From contig OZ022241.1 in assembly GCA_963978895.1 (NCBI GenBank), forward strand, positions 12,393,856 to 12,457,855: a DNA stretch of 64,000 bases, read 5' to 3'. Source of the DNA: Erpobdella octoculata. Taxonomy: Eukaryota > Annelida > Clitellata > Hirudinida > Erpobdellidae. Below are positions 44,921 through 54,703 of this stretch, in pieces (within the stretch, counting starts at the first letter, position 1; every line of letters starts with the position of its first letter). A program made the translations under genes and the position numbers. The notes under the pieces were generated by a model, which saw only the letters and a program-made list of their open reading frames with translations, was not told the origin of the DNA and made no database searches.

Positions 44921-45115
44921 GTTGATTACTTTTACTAGAGCTGAACTTAGTTCTATTAATGAATTTCTTGGACCGTTTTTCATCAGGATTAAGCAGCAGT
45001 TGGTGCGATGATGTTGTGTTCCGCTATCTAACAGCACACTTTTGCAGATAACACAATTTATTCTTTCTAACAGTTTGAATGCTACCCATCCTGTTATGTA
45101 TGTAACTGCATTTAT
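44226..45115. repeat. inverted duplication of a P-element exon around (TA)n and a PAP fragment
   Basis: Arms 44226-44423 (+) and 44918-45115 (-) are almost identical: I see two or three differences in ~198 bp. Each arm passes into a (TA)n tract (44424-44504 and 44837-44918), and the PAP fragment lies between the tracts. Confidence 0.9.
44504..44836 (-). pseudogene. poly(A) polymerase C-terminal fragment inside the P-element palindrome
   Basis: The minus strand reads NEGKTFKIEYTSKKQLQ through KPSKKLKK and a TAG stop at 44620-44622, corresponding to about residues 452-522, then ~115 bp of 3' flank. The flank includes the AAACAAATAAA segment found at the 14852 pseudogene but absent from the array genes. 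Substitutions (KPSRL, AEKQTQ, SIDNL) set it apart from all array copies. It is bounded by (TA)n on both sides. Confidence 0.9.
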
Positions 45116-45125
45116 ATATATATAT

Positions 45126-46966
45126 TGGTACGATATCACCAAATCGTATACCGGGCTCAATAGAATGGTTTTGCAGTTTTATTGGAAAATAATAAATGAA
45201 GCTTTGTTAAGGCTAGTTATACCTTCTGGTCTATTAATAATGTCCATAATAGTTATTCCAAGTCCTTTAACGTCTATCAATGGGAAAACTTATCGTAAAA
45301 TCAGCGATTTTACATTATTACCCCCTTCTTAATTCTGTTCGTCCCGAACAGCATAGTCGCTTTTGAGAAATGCGACTCGGCCACGAACACCAAAATACCT
45401 TGATCTTTACTCGTGGCTTTGACCGCAATTCGCAAACAACATGGTCAAGTCTCTTGACCGTTTGACACAGTTTCTTCCAGTCCTTCTTTGGCTCATAACC
45501 AGAGTCTTTCTTTGGCTCATCGTCGCCATTTCTGCACGGTTCATCACAGCCTTTTTTGCATGCCTCGTCCTGAACATCTTTGCACGGTTTATCGGAATTG
45601 TCTGCTTTTTCTTCTTCCTTCACATCTTTTAGATCTTTCTCAAGAAACTCTTCAAAAGGTTTTTCGAAAACACGTCGTTCCATAAATCCAATAAATCCCT
45701 TCATCAAACTGTTATTTGATTTTACAATGACTCTTAGTCTATTTGATCTAGAATCCTCTGTGGATTCATCTGATTTAAAACCCTCGGTACCGTTCTCTGT
45801 TCTTGGCTCATCTTTTCCAGAGTTTTTGCTTGCTGCATTGCTATTGTTGTTTTGGAGAAGTTCATCGTCGTCATGTTTGTTTTCTTCCAAGCTACAATCG
45901 AACGTTTTCTTTTCACATTCCAACTCGGCTCTTTCGTCGGTGTCAACTTTCGTATCGTCCAGCGGATCTTTCTTCAAATTATCGCCATCGTCTCTCAAAT
46001 CATTATCTTCTTTTTTTGACAAGTTAACTTTGAAGTATTTTTCCATTGGAGTTTCGTCCGTTTCTAAATCCTCGGTCGCTTCATCCGAGTCAAATTCGTC
46101 ACTAAAATCTGACCCTGAATATTCGGTGCCGTCGTCTGTTATGGAGGCTTCCGATTCAGAACCGTCGCTGTATCGGTGAAAGCCATAGTTGTTATTGCCA
46201 TTATTATAATAATCGTCGTCACTTTCATCCTCATCGATTTGCATTTCGTTTTCAACATTCTTCTCATCTTCTTTAGTTTTTTTTGACGTCCAAACCGACT
46301 GTATCACTGTCACCATCTTTGCTGGGTTCATCTTGAGCATCTTTGCAAGGTTCCTTATCATGACCGTCTTTGACAGGCTCATCATCATGACCCACCTGAC
46401 TTGTGCAGTCTGTACGGCCGTCATCCGTCACATGCTCTGAGACACAGCTGGTGGACTCCAGTTCAAATTGGGTTTCGCCGCAGCAACCCACATCACCAGC
46501 AGCCCGCTGGTCCAGAACCGTGTCCACCACTGCCTCAGCCAACCCTGCGACCAAACTCTCAACAGTTGTACCGGCTGCTGCTACTTTGTTTTCGTGGCCA
46601 AGAATCATTCCTTCTCCTGTCTTCCCCTGTGCTGCCATGTTTTCTCTCGCTCGTTGTCTTTCTTCCTCCAGCAATTTGTTTTTCAATTTCCTTCGCTTGA
46701 CCACAGCTTCCTCGTCAATATCGAATAGATATTCGTCGTCGTCAGGCCCATAGCCCTCATTCACTAACGCGGCTAAGAGGCGTTCCATAAGTTCGTCCTT
46801 TTTACCTGTATCGCTCAGGCCACGTTTCTCCAGCTCGTCTTTCATTTCACTCGCCCAAAGCTCATCCAATGATTTCAAAACCATTCTTGTATCCCACTTC
46901 TGACACCAATGTTACGATATCACCAAATCGTATACCGGGCTCAATAGAATGGTTTTGCAGTTTGAA
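45126..46966 (-). mobile_element. non-autonomous LTR element with a Gag-like ORF only
   Basis: On the minus strand: a truncated 5' LTR (46966-46910, ~57 bp), a one-base spacer, and a primer-binding site at 46908-46891 (TGGTGTCAGAAGTGGGAT). This is complementary to the 3' end of a tRNA-Leu type sequence. A single Gag-like ORF follows, then a purine tract AAGAAGGGGG (45330-45321) and a 3' LTR of ~189 bp (45314-45126) with TG...CA ends. The two LTRs share TACGATATCACCAAATCGTA and flanking bases. No protease, reverse transcriptase or integrase is present. Confidence 0.75.
45318..46884 (-). CDS. SAP-domain Gag-like protein, one frameshift
   Basis: The start is the ATG at 46884, just after the primer-binding site. 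Residues ~5-40 (LDELWASEMKDELEKRGLSD, KKDELMERL) match a SAP motif, a small helical DNA-binding module. A basic helix follows (KRRKLKNKLLEEERQRARE), then Lys/Asp/Glu-rich repeats (DEPVKDGHDKEPCKD). The frame ends at 46273 but continues in the next frame (TSKKTKEDEKNVENEMQIDE) across a run of eight A's, so a single indel or a slip there explains the break. The second part is very acidic, with SDGSESEAS- and EEFLEKDLKDVKEEE-like segments, and ends exactly at the purine tract. No zinc knuckle was seen. The Gag role is inferred from position. Confidence 0.6.
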
Positions 46967-47268
46967 CTTCTGCAGTTTGCAGAAGGAACACATCAGCTCA
47001 ATGTTTGTCAGGAAAAGTGAACTTTGACAGGATATTGAACAGTGTTATGAAATATTTTGGTTACAAAGACCCTTTCAATTTTGATGATCACATTAGAGAC
47101 ACTACATTTGGTATTGAAAACCATTACTTAACTTTGTTAAAACATATTTCGAACATATATATAAGTTTGAGATTAAATTATAAAAGCAAACTAACTAACC
47201 ATAACTTGCAGAGAAATAATGCTAGGAAAACATTAAATGAAATAACTCATTTTAAAGAGGAATAGTAA

Positions 47269-47437
47269 AGTTAGTGGTTTTGTTCTTCTCCAGCTAAAAT
47301 TGTTTTATTGGTTAAACATCTACATATTGGACATCTTTAACAAAACTTACAAACGTTTGTTGTTGACCTTCAATTGCAATCATTGAAAGCGAGAGCAGTA
47401 TGCAGAAAGGCCAATAATTCATGAGAAACGTGTAGGA
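47269..47437. other. unannotated
   Basis: Tail of the P-element region. No terminal inverted repeat found. Confidence 0.4.
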
Positions 47438-47690
47438 CGTGTTGGTCTAGTGGTATAGATACCGGCTTTGAAAGTCTTAGGACCCGGGTTCGATTCCCGG
47501 TTCAAGCACGTAATTTCCTAGAGCAAGAAACTAACTTACGTCAACTCAGCGTTATCTAGGGTTAACTCATGTCTATGTAAATAGCGTGTTCTTCGAAGTT
47601 TCCGATTCTAAAGGAACCTTCGTAAGCGCCTCTGACTTTATCTGGCGCTATATAATTAATTTCACTTCATTTCATCTTGATCAAAATAGT
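47438..47690 (+). mobile_element. tRNA-derived SINE
   Basis: The head is tRNA-like: GGTCTAGTGGTATAGA (box A region), GGGTTCGATTCCCGG (box B), and acceptor ends GTGTTGG/CAAGCAC pairing at six of seven positions. The body continues to a GCGCTATATAATTAA tail of the L2 type. This is a SINE and not a functional tRNA gene: the anticodon stem pairs poorly and a SINE body follows. Confidence 0.8.
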
Positions 47691-47699
47691 TGATAATCA

Positions 47700-48390
47700 G
47701 TGAACAAGCACAATATCACCCCTTACTCAAGCTATTAAATGCAAATATTCCATTCATATTATCCAATTTAACTAAACTTATGTTGCAATTGTACACAAAA
47801 GAAATCATTAAAGAGAGCAAATGAACAACAATTTCAATCCATGACTTCCATATGGTGAACTTATCCAACAGGCTACGTGGCAAGATTTACTTCTGATTAG
47901 CCAATGATGCATTTGTCATTAAAAATAAATCTACAGTGAACAAATAAATAAACTCGAACATGTTACTCTGTAATAGACACAAAAAGGCAAAATAAAGTTT
48001 ACATTCTTACATTAACCAGTATGCAGAAAAGCCAATAACTCCGCTGCTCCACATTTTCAGAAATAACATTTAAAATTTTGTGGGTGGAGCTAAACGGTTA
48101 GTGAATGAAGCTTGCATATTTGGTTTTGGTTTGTCAATGAACCCCTAAAACGGGATTACCCATTCCAACTATACCTAACAATGTTTCAACTGTATCATAT
48201 ACCAGTAAGAAGAAAATACCCAAGAGAGAATGTGTACAACAATTTAAAGCCATGAACCGACTAAATATCAGCCAATGCATTTATGAACCTAACTAATTAT
48301 GTGTAATCACCTCTAAAATTCCAAAGATGCAGTTTTCAGAATCATGTTACTTCTCAGACTAGAACTGAATTAGCTCCAGCATAAGACAGT
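47700..48390. other. unannotated AT-rich DNA
   Basis: No gene found. The phrase AGTATGCAGAAA.GCCAATAA occurs at about 47398 and 48018, suggesting an old dispersed repeat. Confidence 0.4.
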
Positions 48391-48391
48391 T

Positions 48392-48470
48392 AAAGTTCTA
48401 CTTTTAAACTAAAAGTTCTACTTTCAAACTAAAAGTTCTACTTTCAAACTAAAAGTTCTACTTTCAAATG
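48392..48470. repeat. 20-bp tandem repeat, four units
   Basis: Four copies of AAAGTTCTACTTTCAAACTA, the first slightly changed. Confidence 0.9.
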
Positions 48471-48631
48471 ATGTTTTCCACAGTATGAGAATTTCAATTT
48501 TCACTGAAAAAATTACTTTTAATAGTAGCTGCTATTATATGTGAAAATAATGTCAAGAGTAATATTAAAATTAAGACCAATATTTTTGTGCAGTGAAATT
48601 GGGTAAAACCGTATAAGTCATTGACAGAAAT

Positions 48632-49959
48632 GGTTCCACGACAAAATGTTCTGGACCAAACGTTCACGACAAAATGAACACCGACAAAACGTTCACAGAC
48701 AAAATGTTCACACTGAAAAATACACATTTTGTTTTATTATGTCAAGATCGCTTGCAAACTAATTATTAAGTAATTTTTTGTGGTGTTTCTACTGACCATT
48801 TGATTTACCTAAGCAGAGTATGTGAGTATGACAGCATGAAACAAATACATATTGGCAACAATCAACTTATCAAACATTTATTTTAAGTTAACCGTAAAAC
48901 CAAACATGCAAAAAGCAAAAAATATCAATCGAGACTTATTTCTGTCGTTCACTCAATTAAAATTGAAACATCAAATGATCTTCAATTTGCTGCTTATTGA
49001 GTCTTTACCCATGTCATCGCTACGTTAATTAGGTAATTAAAGCCGGCTACATTGCTCTTGGAAGCCGATAACTTCTTAATCACTAGGCTACAACGATCAA
49101 AGCTTATTTCTGTCGTTCACTTAATTAAAACTGAGACATCAAATAAATCTCAATTAATAACTAATTGCATTTCTTTTTTCTTTTCGATCGGGGATCGGAG
49201 TATATAAAGATTTCATATTTTGACCCTTTTTATCATTGTTCCATTTATTAACTAGTTAATGCGGGTTGGTTAATTTTCTCTTGGATACCCTTAACTTTTT
49301 AATCTTTAGAATACAGCCATCAAGCCTTCTTTACGTCGTTTGCTTATTTGAAATTGAAGATTCAAGCGATCTCAAATTCGTAACCAATTGTATTTTTCTA
49401 TTACAGCTATCTCATCTCATCTGTCATTTTCTTTTCTTCTTACTGAAACAGTTTACAGTACTCCGATCCATACTCATCTGGTTGCCATTTGAGTTAGGGG
49501 TATCAAAGAGAAAATTAGCATTGCATTTACTATTATTAACGTTTTATTTGTGCTCATTTCGTGAAACACAAAATATTTGATAATTTAAAAACTAAACTAA
49601 AATTAAAAGTTGCAATCGTGAACATTTTGTCGTGAACGTTTTGTCGTTGAACATTTTGTCTGTGAACATTTTGTCTGTGAACATTTTGTCTGTGAACATT
49701 TTGTCTGTGAACATTTTGTCTGTGAACATTTTGTGCGTGAACATTTTTCCTGAACGTTTTGTCGTGGACGTTTTGTCGTGAACATTTTGTCGTTGAACAT
49801 TTTGTCTGTGAACATTTTGTCCGTGAACGTTTTTTCGGTGTTCATTTTGTTGTGAACATTTTGTTGTGAACATTTTGTCGTGAATGTTGTGTCGTGAACG
49901 TTTTGTCGGGAACATTTTGTCGTTGAACATTTTGTCTGTGAACGTTTTGTCGTGACACC
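48632..49959. mobile_element. MULE-type foldback element with 9-bp target duplication
   Basis: Termini GGTTCCACGACAAAATGTTC (left) and, inverted, GGTGTCACGACAAAACGTTC (right). The flanks carry a 9-bp duplication GACAGAAAT (48623-48631 and 49960-49968), the length typical of Mutator-like elements. The right arm (49614-49959) is a run of ~20 units like GAACATTTTGTCTGT, and the left arm has fewer, inverted units. The ~0.9-kb interior has no transposase I can recognise. The MFTDK-repeat ORF on the minus strand is an artefact of the minisatellite. Confidence 0.8.
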
Positions 49960-50111
49960 GACAGAAATGTAAACAAATTTTTTCCCGGTGATAAGCTCCG
50001 CCCAGGACTATGAAAAGTGAACTTACATAATTATTTATGTTAATAATAATAATGATGCACAGTTCTGATTTTAATTCTATATTAAAAAATTTCACGAGTG
50101 GAATTGTCGGA

Positions 50112-51518
50112 CCCGGCGCGGGGGAATTTTGAGCCAGTCGGGAAACAGCAGACACGGAAATGGAAACAATTTTTCCATTGATACTGCTTCAGGAGAAAGC
50201 AAAAGGTTTCTAAAGCACCGATGGCCAAACGGGTGTTGGTACTAAACGAAATGGTTGCAAGAATGAAACCAAAGGAGCGGTCAACTCATGCGATGCCACC
50301 GTGGAGATACAATCCTCCTCATTTTGTTGGGTTAGCAAAAGAAGACCCAAGGCTCTTACCAAGAGCGCTGGAACTTCTGGACACATACCGGGATCACACC
50401 CGGATGTACACCGATGCCTTCAAGATTGGAAGCAGAGTCGCAGTTGGTGGGCTTAATCCGAGATGTAGCTATCGGTTGAGCTTCAGAGTGACGAACGATG
50501 TCTCGATCTTTACAGCTGAACTGACAGCCATCATAAAAAGACTCGAGTGGATGGCCAGACCTGACGGCCCAGCCAATTTGGCGATGTTCACGGACTCGTA
50601 CAGTTCTGTACTTGCTCTTAAAAACAGCGCTAACGCTAACAAATCCCAATTAGCTGCTTCAACCTTAGCATTAATCAACTCGATTATACGTGAAGGTAGA
50701 TAAGTAACGGTGATCTGGGTTCCCAGTCACGTGGGCATTACTGGTAACGAGGCTGCTGATCGACTTGCTAAAAGTGCGATAAAGCATGCAGAAATCGAAC
50801 TTGTGATCGAGAGAGAACTAGTAGACTTTAAGAGGGCCATCAGGAAAGAGATAATGCGTGAGTGGCAAAAGAGATGGGATGAGGAATCCCATAGCCGCCA
50901 CTACTGGTCTATTGAGTCGAAAGTCTCTCAAAATCAAGTTCGCCACAACGCCCCGATGCAAAGAAGTTTCCATAACCAGACTCCGTCTAGGTAAATGTCG
51001 ACTGAACCATTATTTAAAAATTTTGGACTTGCATGATACGGGTTTGAGCGAAACTTGCAGGAGTCCGGAAACTGTTGAGCACTGGGTGCTCAACTGCAGG
51101 GCAACAGGTCATCCTAGAGCCAAGATGAAAAAAAATCTGCAGACGGTTCAAGCAAGAACCCACCCTGCCAGTCGTCTTAAAGTCTCCACGATGCCAGGAC
51201 GTCATCTACTCCTGGATCAAGAATCACAACATCGCGTTGTGATCAACGACCGGCCATCCCGCTTAATCCGGGATTGAGGATGAAAGCAGGACGGCAATCT
51301 TGGAACGGTTATAGTAGGAAGAGGAAAAAGGAAGAAAAAGAATATTTTAAATTTATATTCTACTGAACTTTTCCTCTTCCTAAAGTGTTATTATTTAGCA
51401 ATTTTCTAGCTCTTCTTATTTCCTTCTTTTCCTTTTTTTTCATCCCCATCCCTACCCTTCCCTCTCATTCTGCATGTCTAAAAATACTATGTATAAGGAC
51501 ATTAAACTATCATAAAAA
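50112..51518 (+). mobile_element. I/jockey-group LINE, 5'-truncated, with 14-bp target duplication
   Basis: Flanked by AGTGGAATTGTCGG at 50098-50111 and 51519-51532. It encodes an RNase H domain and the terminal CCHC region of ORF2, then a ~240-bp 3' UTR ending ACTATCATAAAAA. The long target duplication and 5' truncation fit target-primed reverse transcription. Confidence 0.88.
50221..51277 (+). pseudogene. LINE ORF2 C-terminus: RNase H domain, broken
   Basis: Residues MYTDAFKIGS, IFTAELTAIIKRLEW, MFTDSYSSVLAL and VIWVPSHVGITGNEAADRLAKSA give the four RNase H blocks of an I-group LINE. A TAA at 50701-50703 follows IIREGR. A later frame change leads to CRSPETVEHWVLNC, the terminal Cys-His motif. 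The first RNase H motif reads TDAFK where TDGSK is usual. Non-functional. Confidence 0.85.
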
Positions 51519-51532
51519 AGTGGAATTGTCGG

Positions 51533-53250
51533 TTCGTTCGTGAGCGACGATGGTGCATAGGCCGTGCATTCCTTTGCTTTTGCAGTAGGGCGCATTGGTC
51601 GACGTAATATCGTCGGTCCCAGTGTTTTATTAGATGTTTATCTATGTGTTTTCGAAAGAGTTGTTGTGCTGTTCCGTCGCGTTGCTGAATGGTAATCTGA
51701 GGTACTCAGCAGATTGGAGTTTGCCCTTTAGCTCAGGATCTTCTACGCGAAAATCAAGGTAGCTCTTGGAGACTGAAGATGCCTGGGGAAAATTATCACT
51801 CCTTTCCAATGACGACTGACGTTACCCGACGCTCGCGGCGATGCAGCTTAACGATACATTGCAACGGAGAACAGTAGTTCACAAAGATGTCATCGACCCT
51901 TAAAACGCGAATTCTGGAATCTGAAGTCAATCAACGGACTGAGGCTTGGCTCCTACCCATGCCCTTTTCAATGACGGATACAGAAGAATAGTCGTCCGGA
52001 GAGAAGCAGTCCATCATCACATCAGTCCATCATGGGCTCTTCAACGCAGGGAAGATTTTTCAAAGCGTGGAAGATCCAAAATCTGAAGGTAGCCAGCGGA
52101 GTGAAGCTTGATTCATGCCCAGCCCATCATCTTATGACGACTAAAGATTCATGAAAGTGAGGAAGACTGGAAGTCGAAGGTAATCTACTGATTGGGGTTT
52201 GTCTGAGTTTCCAAACCCTTTTCTAAGGACGACTAAAGACAACCTGATTCCTGTTGCGATGCAACCGAACATTAAACGAGGACGCTGGGCTCATTCAATC
52301 ATGGAAATATGAATCCAAAGAAGTCAACGGATAAGGTTTCTGCCTCGTTCCTTCTCCAATGACAACCGAGGATGACACGACAGTCATGATCGAAAGAACT
52401 CAACGTCACTTTGCAGCAGGTTCTAACAATACAAGAGCTCTTCAAGCGTGGACGACTGGAAATCGGAAAAGAATCATCGGGAGGGACGTGATTTATGCCA
52501 GCCCTCGACTGGACCGATGACGACCGATAAAGACGACCTGACTCTTGCTACGAAGCAGTTGAACAAGCTACCTTGAATAGAACCATAGCCTTCAAATACA
52601 GGACTTATTCAATCATGGAAGAAATGGAGTTCAAAGAAGTCAGCGAATAAGGGTTCAGACCTTTCCTCTCTTCTCCAATGACAACCAAAGACAACATGAC
52701 GACGATGAGCAAAACAGCTAAACGTCACCATGCAACGGGTTCCAGCACTACATGAGCTCTTCAAAGCGTGGACAACTGGAAATTGGAAGGGAATCATCGG
52801 AGAGGTCTGCTCCGATGATGACCGATAAAGACGACCTGACCCCCGCGGCGAAGCAATTCAGCAAGCTACATTGAATAAAACCTTGACTTTCCAAAACAGG
52901 GAAGAAAACGAAACGGATGAAGCTACGATGAGGACCTGGACTCTTCAAAGCGTGGAAGAATGGAAATCGGAAGAAAATCATTGGGGGGGGGTGTGATTGA
53001 TGCCGTCCCCTTGGGTCACCCCAATGACGACCGATAAAGATGACCTGACTCCCGCTGCGAAACAGTTCAGCACTCCTCAACCGACCGGATGTATCCCGAA
53101 AGAAGTCATCTCTCCTGATCCCGGCATTAAGGTTTCAGGCTAAAAGATGACAATCAGAACTCGACCAAAAGAAAGAGGAGGGAAAAGAAAAAGATGAAGA
53201 ATTTTTTAGAATGATTTTCTGACATTTTTAATTTCCCTTTTCTTAAAATG
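51533..53250. repeat. degenerate ~0.3-kb repeats
   Basis: Phrases such as CGACCGATAAAGACGACCTGA (near 52511, 52815, 53025), AGCGTGGA.GA.TGGAAAT.GGAA (52443, 52762, 52942) and TTCTCCAATGACAACC (52352, 52670) recur every ~200-320 bp. It ends in a purine-rich stretch resembling the 3' UTR of the LINE at 51300-51400. This may be the untranslated repeat region of a related retroelement. No open frame. Confidence 0.55.
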
Positions 53251-53547
53251 ACAATATCTGTATTTTTATCAATAAAATTTGTGAATTGCTGTGTATTTCT
53301 TTTATCTTGGAAAGTAAAAAAATTGGCTAAAACCCACTGAAAAATAATAGAAAAATGTTTTTGAGAAGTGGGATTCGTGCATGCTCTTGTTCCTTTTTAC
53401 AATGCAGTCCCAATTCATAGATTAGATGCAAATTTTGAACCATCTTATATAATTAACATAAGAATTGAGGCTTTAATTTATATACCAATGGGGGGAGGGT
53501 TTAATCCCCCCAAACCCCCCCTGGTTACGCCTATGCTGGCTAGAATG
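53251..53547. other. unannotated, with a possible transposon end
   Basis: GGGGGGAGGG at ~53490 and CCCCCCCTGGTTACGCCTATG ending near 53535 look like one terminus of a hAT-type element. The partner end was not found. Confidence 0.3.
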
Positions 53548-53774
53548 GTGCACTGGATCTTCTCGAACAGATTAGTGTTCACGTCACATATGCAGCTTTA
53601 GCGCTTGAATTCATGCAACAAACTAAAACACGAGTAGATGTCTATGTTAACTCACACGAAAAACATAGCAAAGTGTCGCAAATAGAAAAACTTTTGCATC
53701 CATTGTTGAGACACAGAGATGATAACCGAATCGTTTTTGATTGTTTTTATCCAAGCAAGAGAGTCATTTCATAA
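53548..53774 (+). CDS. unidentified open frame, 3' part of an ORF or exon
   Basis: Reading from 53548, the frame gives about 75 codons without a stop: ALDLLEQISVHVTYAALALE, then TRVDVYVNSHEKHSK, ending FDCFYPSKRVIS and TAA at 53772-53774. The composition is protein-like, with no low complexity. There is no upstream ATG of note; a stop lies just before it. It could be a terminal exon or a transposon fragment. Function unknown. Confidence 0.25.
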
Positions 53775-54100
53775 ACATCACGGGCGGGGTAGGGGACAAA
53801 CGGTTTCAAAAACCCAAATAATTCAAAATTAAATCCTCCTAATTCCTAATGCTAAACTCTTCTTTACAAAATAGCTTATGAGCAGGGGAGCTGATGACCA
53901 AGGTGAGTAATTGTAAGTACTTTTTTTTTTAAAACTTCGTAGATATTTTTCCAAAAACATTTAAAAAACTTTTTTAACCCAGCCCCGCTAAATGACGCCC
54001 CTACCCCCTCAAAATAGAACCTTTACGGCTCTGAAAACTGTACTAATATTTTTTATTTTGCCTCAAACTTGGCTCCGCCTCAAATGTTGGCTAGATCCGT
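53775..54100. other. transposon debris
   Basis: Contains AATGACGCCCCTACCCC near 53992, like the right end of the hAT element at 54704-55815. No gene. Confidence 0.35.
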
Positions 54101-54106
54101 CAGTGA

Positions 54107-54371
54107 ATGCTACACCATTCATCCGATCGTAATGGAATTTTCATACATGTGAAAAAAATTGAAATCGGTCAGAAGCGAGAGCGGGAAAGCGACCGGGAAC
54201 TGGAGAGCAAGCGGGAGCGGGAAAGTGACCGGAAACGGGAGAGCAAGCGGAAACGGGAAAGCGACCGGGAGCGGGAGAGGAAGTGGGAAAGGAAACGGGA
54301 GCGAGAGCGAGAGAGAAAAACGATAGACAAATCTTTAAAAACCCCGGGCAACGCCGGGTACCCCGCTAGTA
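54107..54371 (+). repeat. purine minisatellite with GC-rich terminus (family member 1)
   Basis: A run of AGCGACCGGGAGCGGGA-type units ends in CCCCGGGCAACGCCGGGTA and CCCCGCTAGT. The same terminus, inverted, starts the repeats at 56156, 60049 and 61241. The RE/SR-rich ORFs on both strands are artefacts of the minisatellite. Confidence 0.75.
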
Positions 54372-54703
54372 CGTTAATATTTTTGGCAAATGAGATATGG
54401 TTTTTCGGTTGTGTCCGAAATCTACATCTTTCCAGTTAAATCACTGTTGTCTTTTCAGAATATTTTTATAACATTTTTATATATAATAAAAAAATTGACT
54501 GAAAATTGCACATTATATATCCCATTTCAAAACAAATTTTCACAAATATTTTGGATGCTCAGAGCCCCCAGATATTTGCACATCTTTGGAGATGTGAAAT
54601 ACAAAAGAAAAAACAAGAAATTTGTCATTCTACAAACATGGCTTTTTCTTTCAACGACTAAGTAAAACTATATTTTTAGGGGTTATACCCCTAGACCCGC
54701 CGA

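Larger units (their letters stand above)
42441..47268 (+). pseudogene. P-element (THAP9-type) transposase, body and C-terminus, fragmented
   Basis: Pieces in order: 42441-42602 coiled coil (HNYSLPTPRTLKRKIHSL...); ~42765-42920 EIKWDYVRDLYENQQKAGLR...MKVYLAAQ, ending at a GT donor; 43155-43380 IELLEIINNYFDILNSKSQL; ~43478-43655 MYKFSQDHLELFFNAVRRA, a P-type hallmark, spliced to 43773 (GWNSSSPTSSQF) and on to ~44056. Then 44213-44423 YITGWVAFKLLERINCVICKS, and after the insertions 46964-47268 FGYKDPFNFDDHIRD...LKHISNIYISLRL. The segment between the coiled coil and WDYV, which should hold the first catalytic Asp residues, is missing. Together with the THAP exons at 38391 this was one P-element gene with introns, now dead. 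Confidence 0.8.

Noticed and set aside
45580..46753. Plus-strand ORFs of 60-199 codons opposite the Gag-like ORF
   Set aside because: Ser-rich mirror images of the acidic minus-strand protein. The primer site, SAP motif and purine tract place the real ORF on the minus strand.
47438..47510. Functional tRNA gene
   Set aside because: Box A and B and acceptor pairing are fair, but the anticodon stem pairs poorly and a SINE body and L2-type tail follow directly.
48392..48470. Possible CRISPR array
   Set aside because: The 20-bp repeats are directly adjacent with no spacers, in a eukaryotic genome.
49592..50155. 187-codon ORF with MFTDK repeats
   Set aside because: A 15-bp minisatellite in the MULE right arm: the unit length is divisible by three, so the frame stays open by chance.
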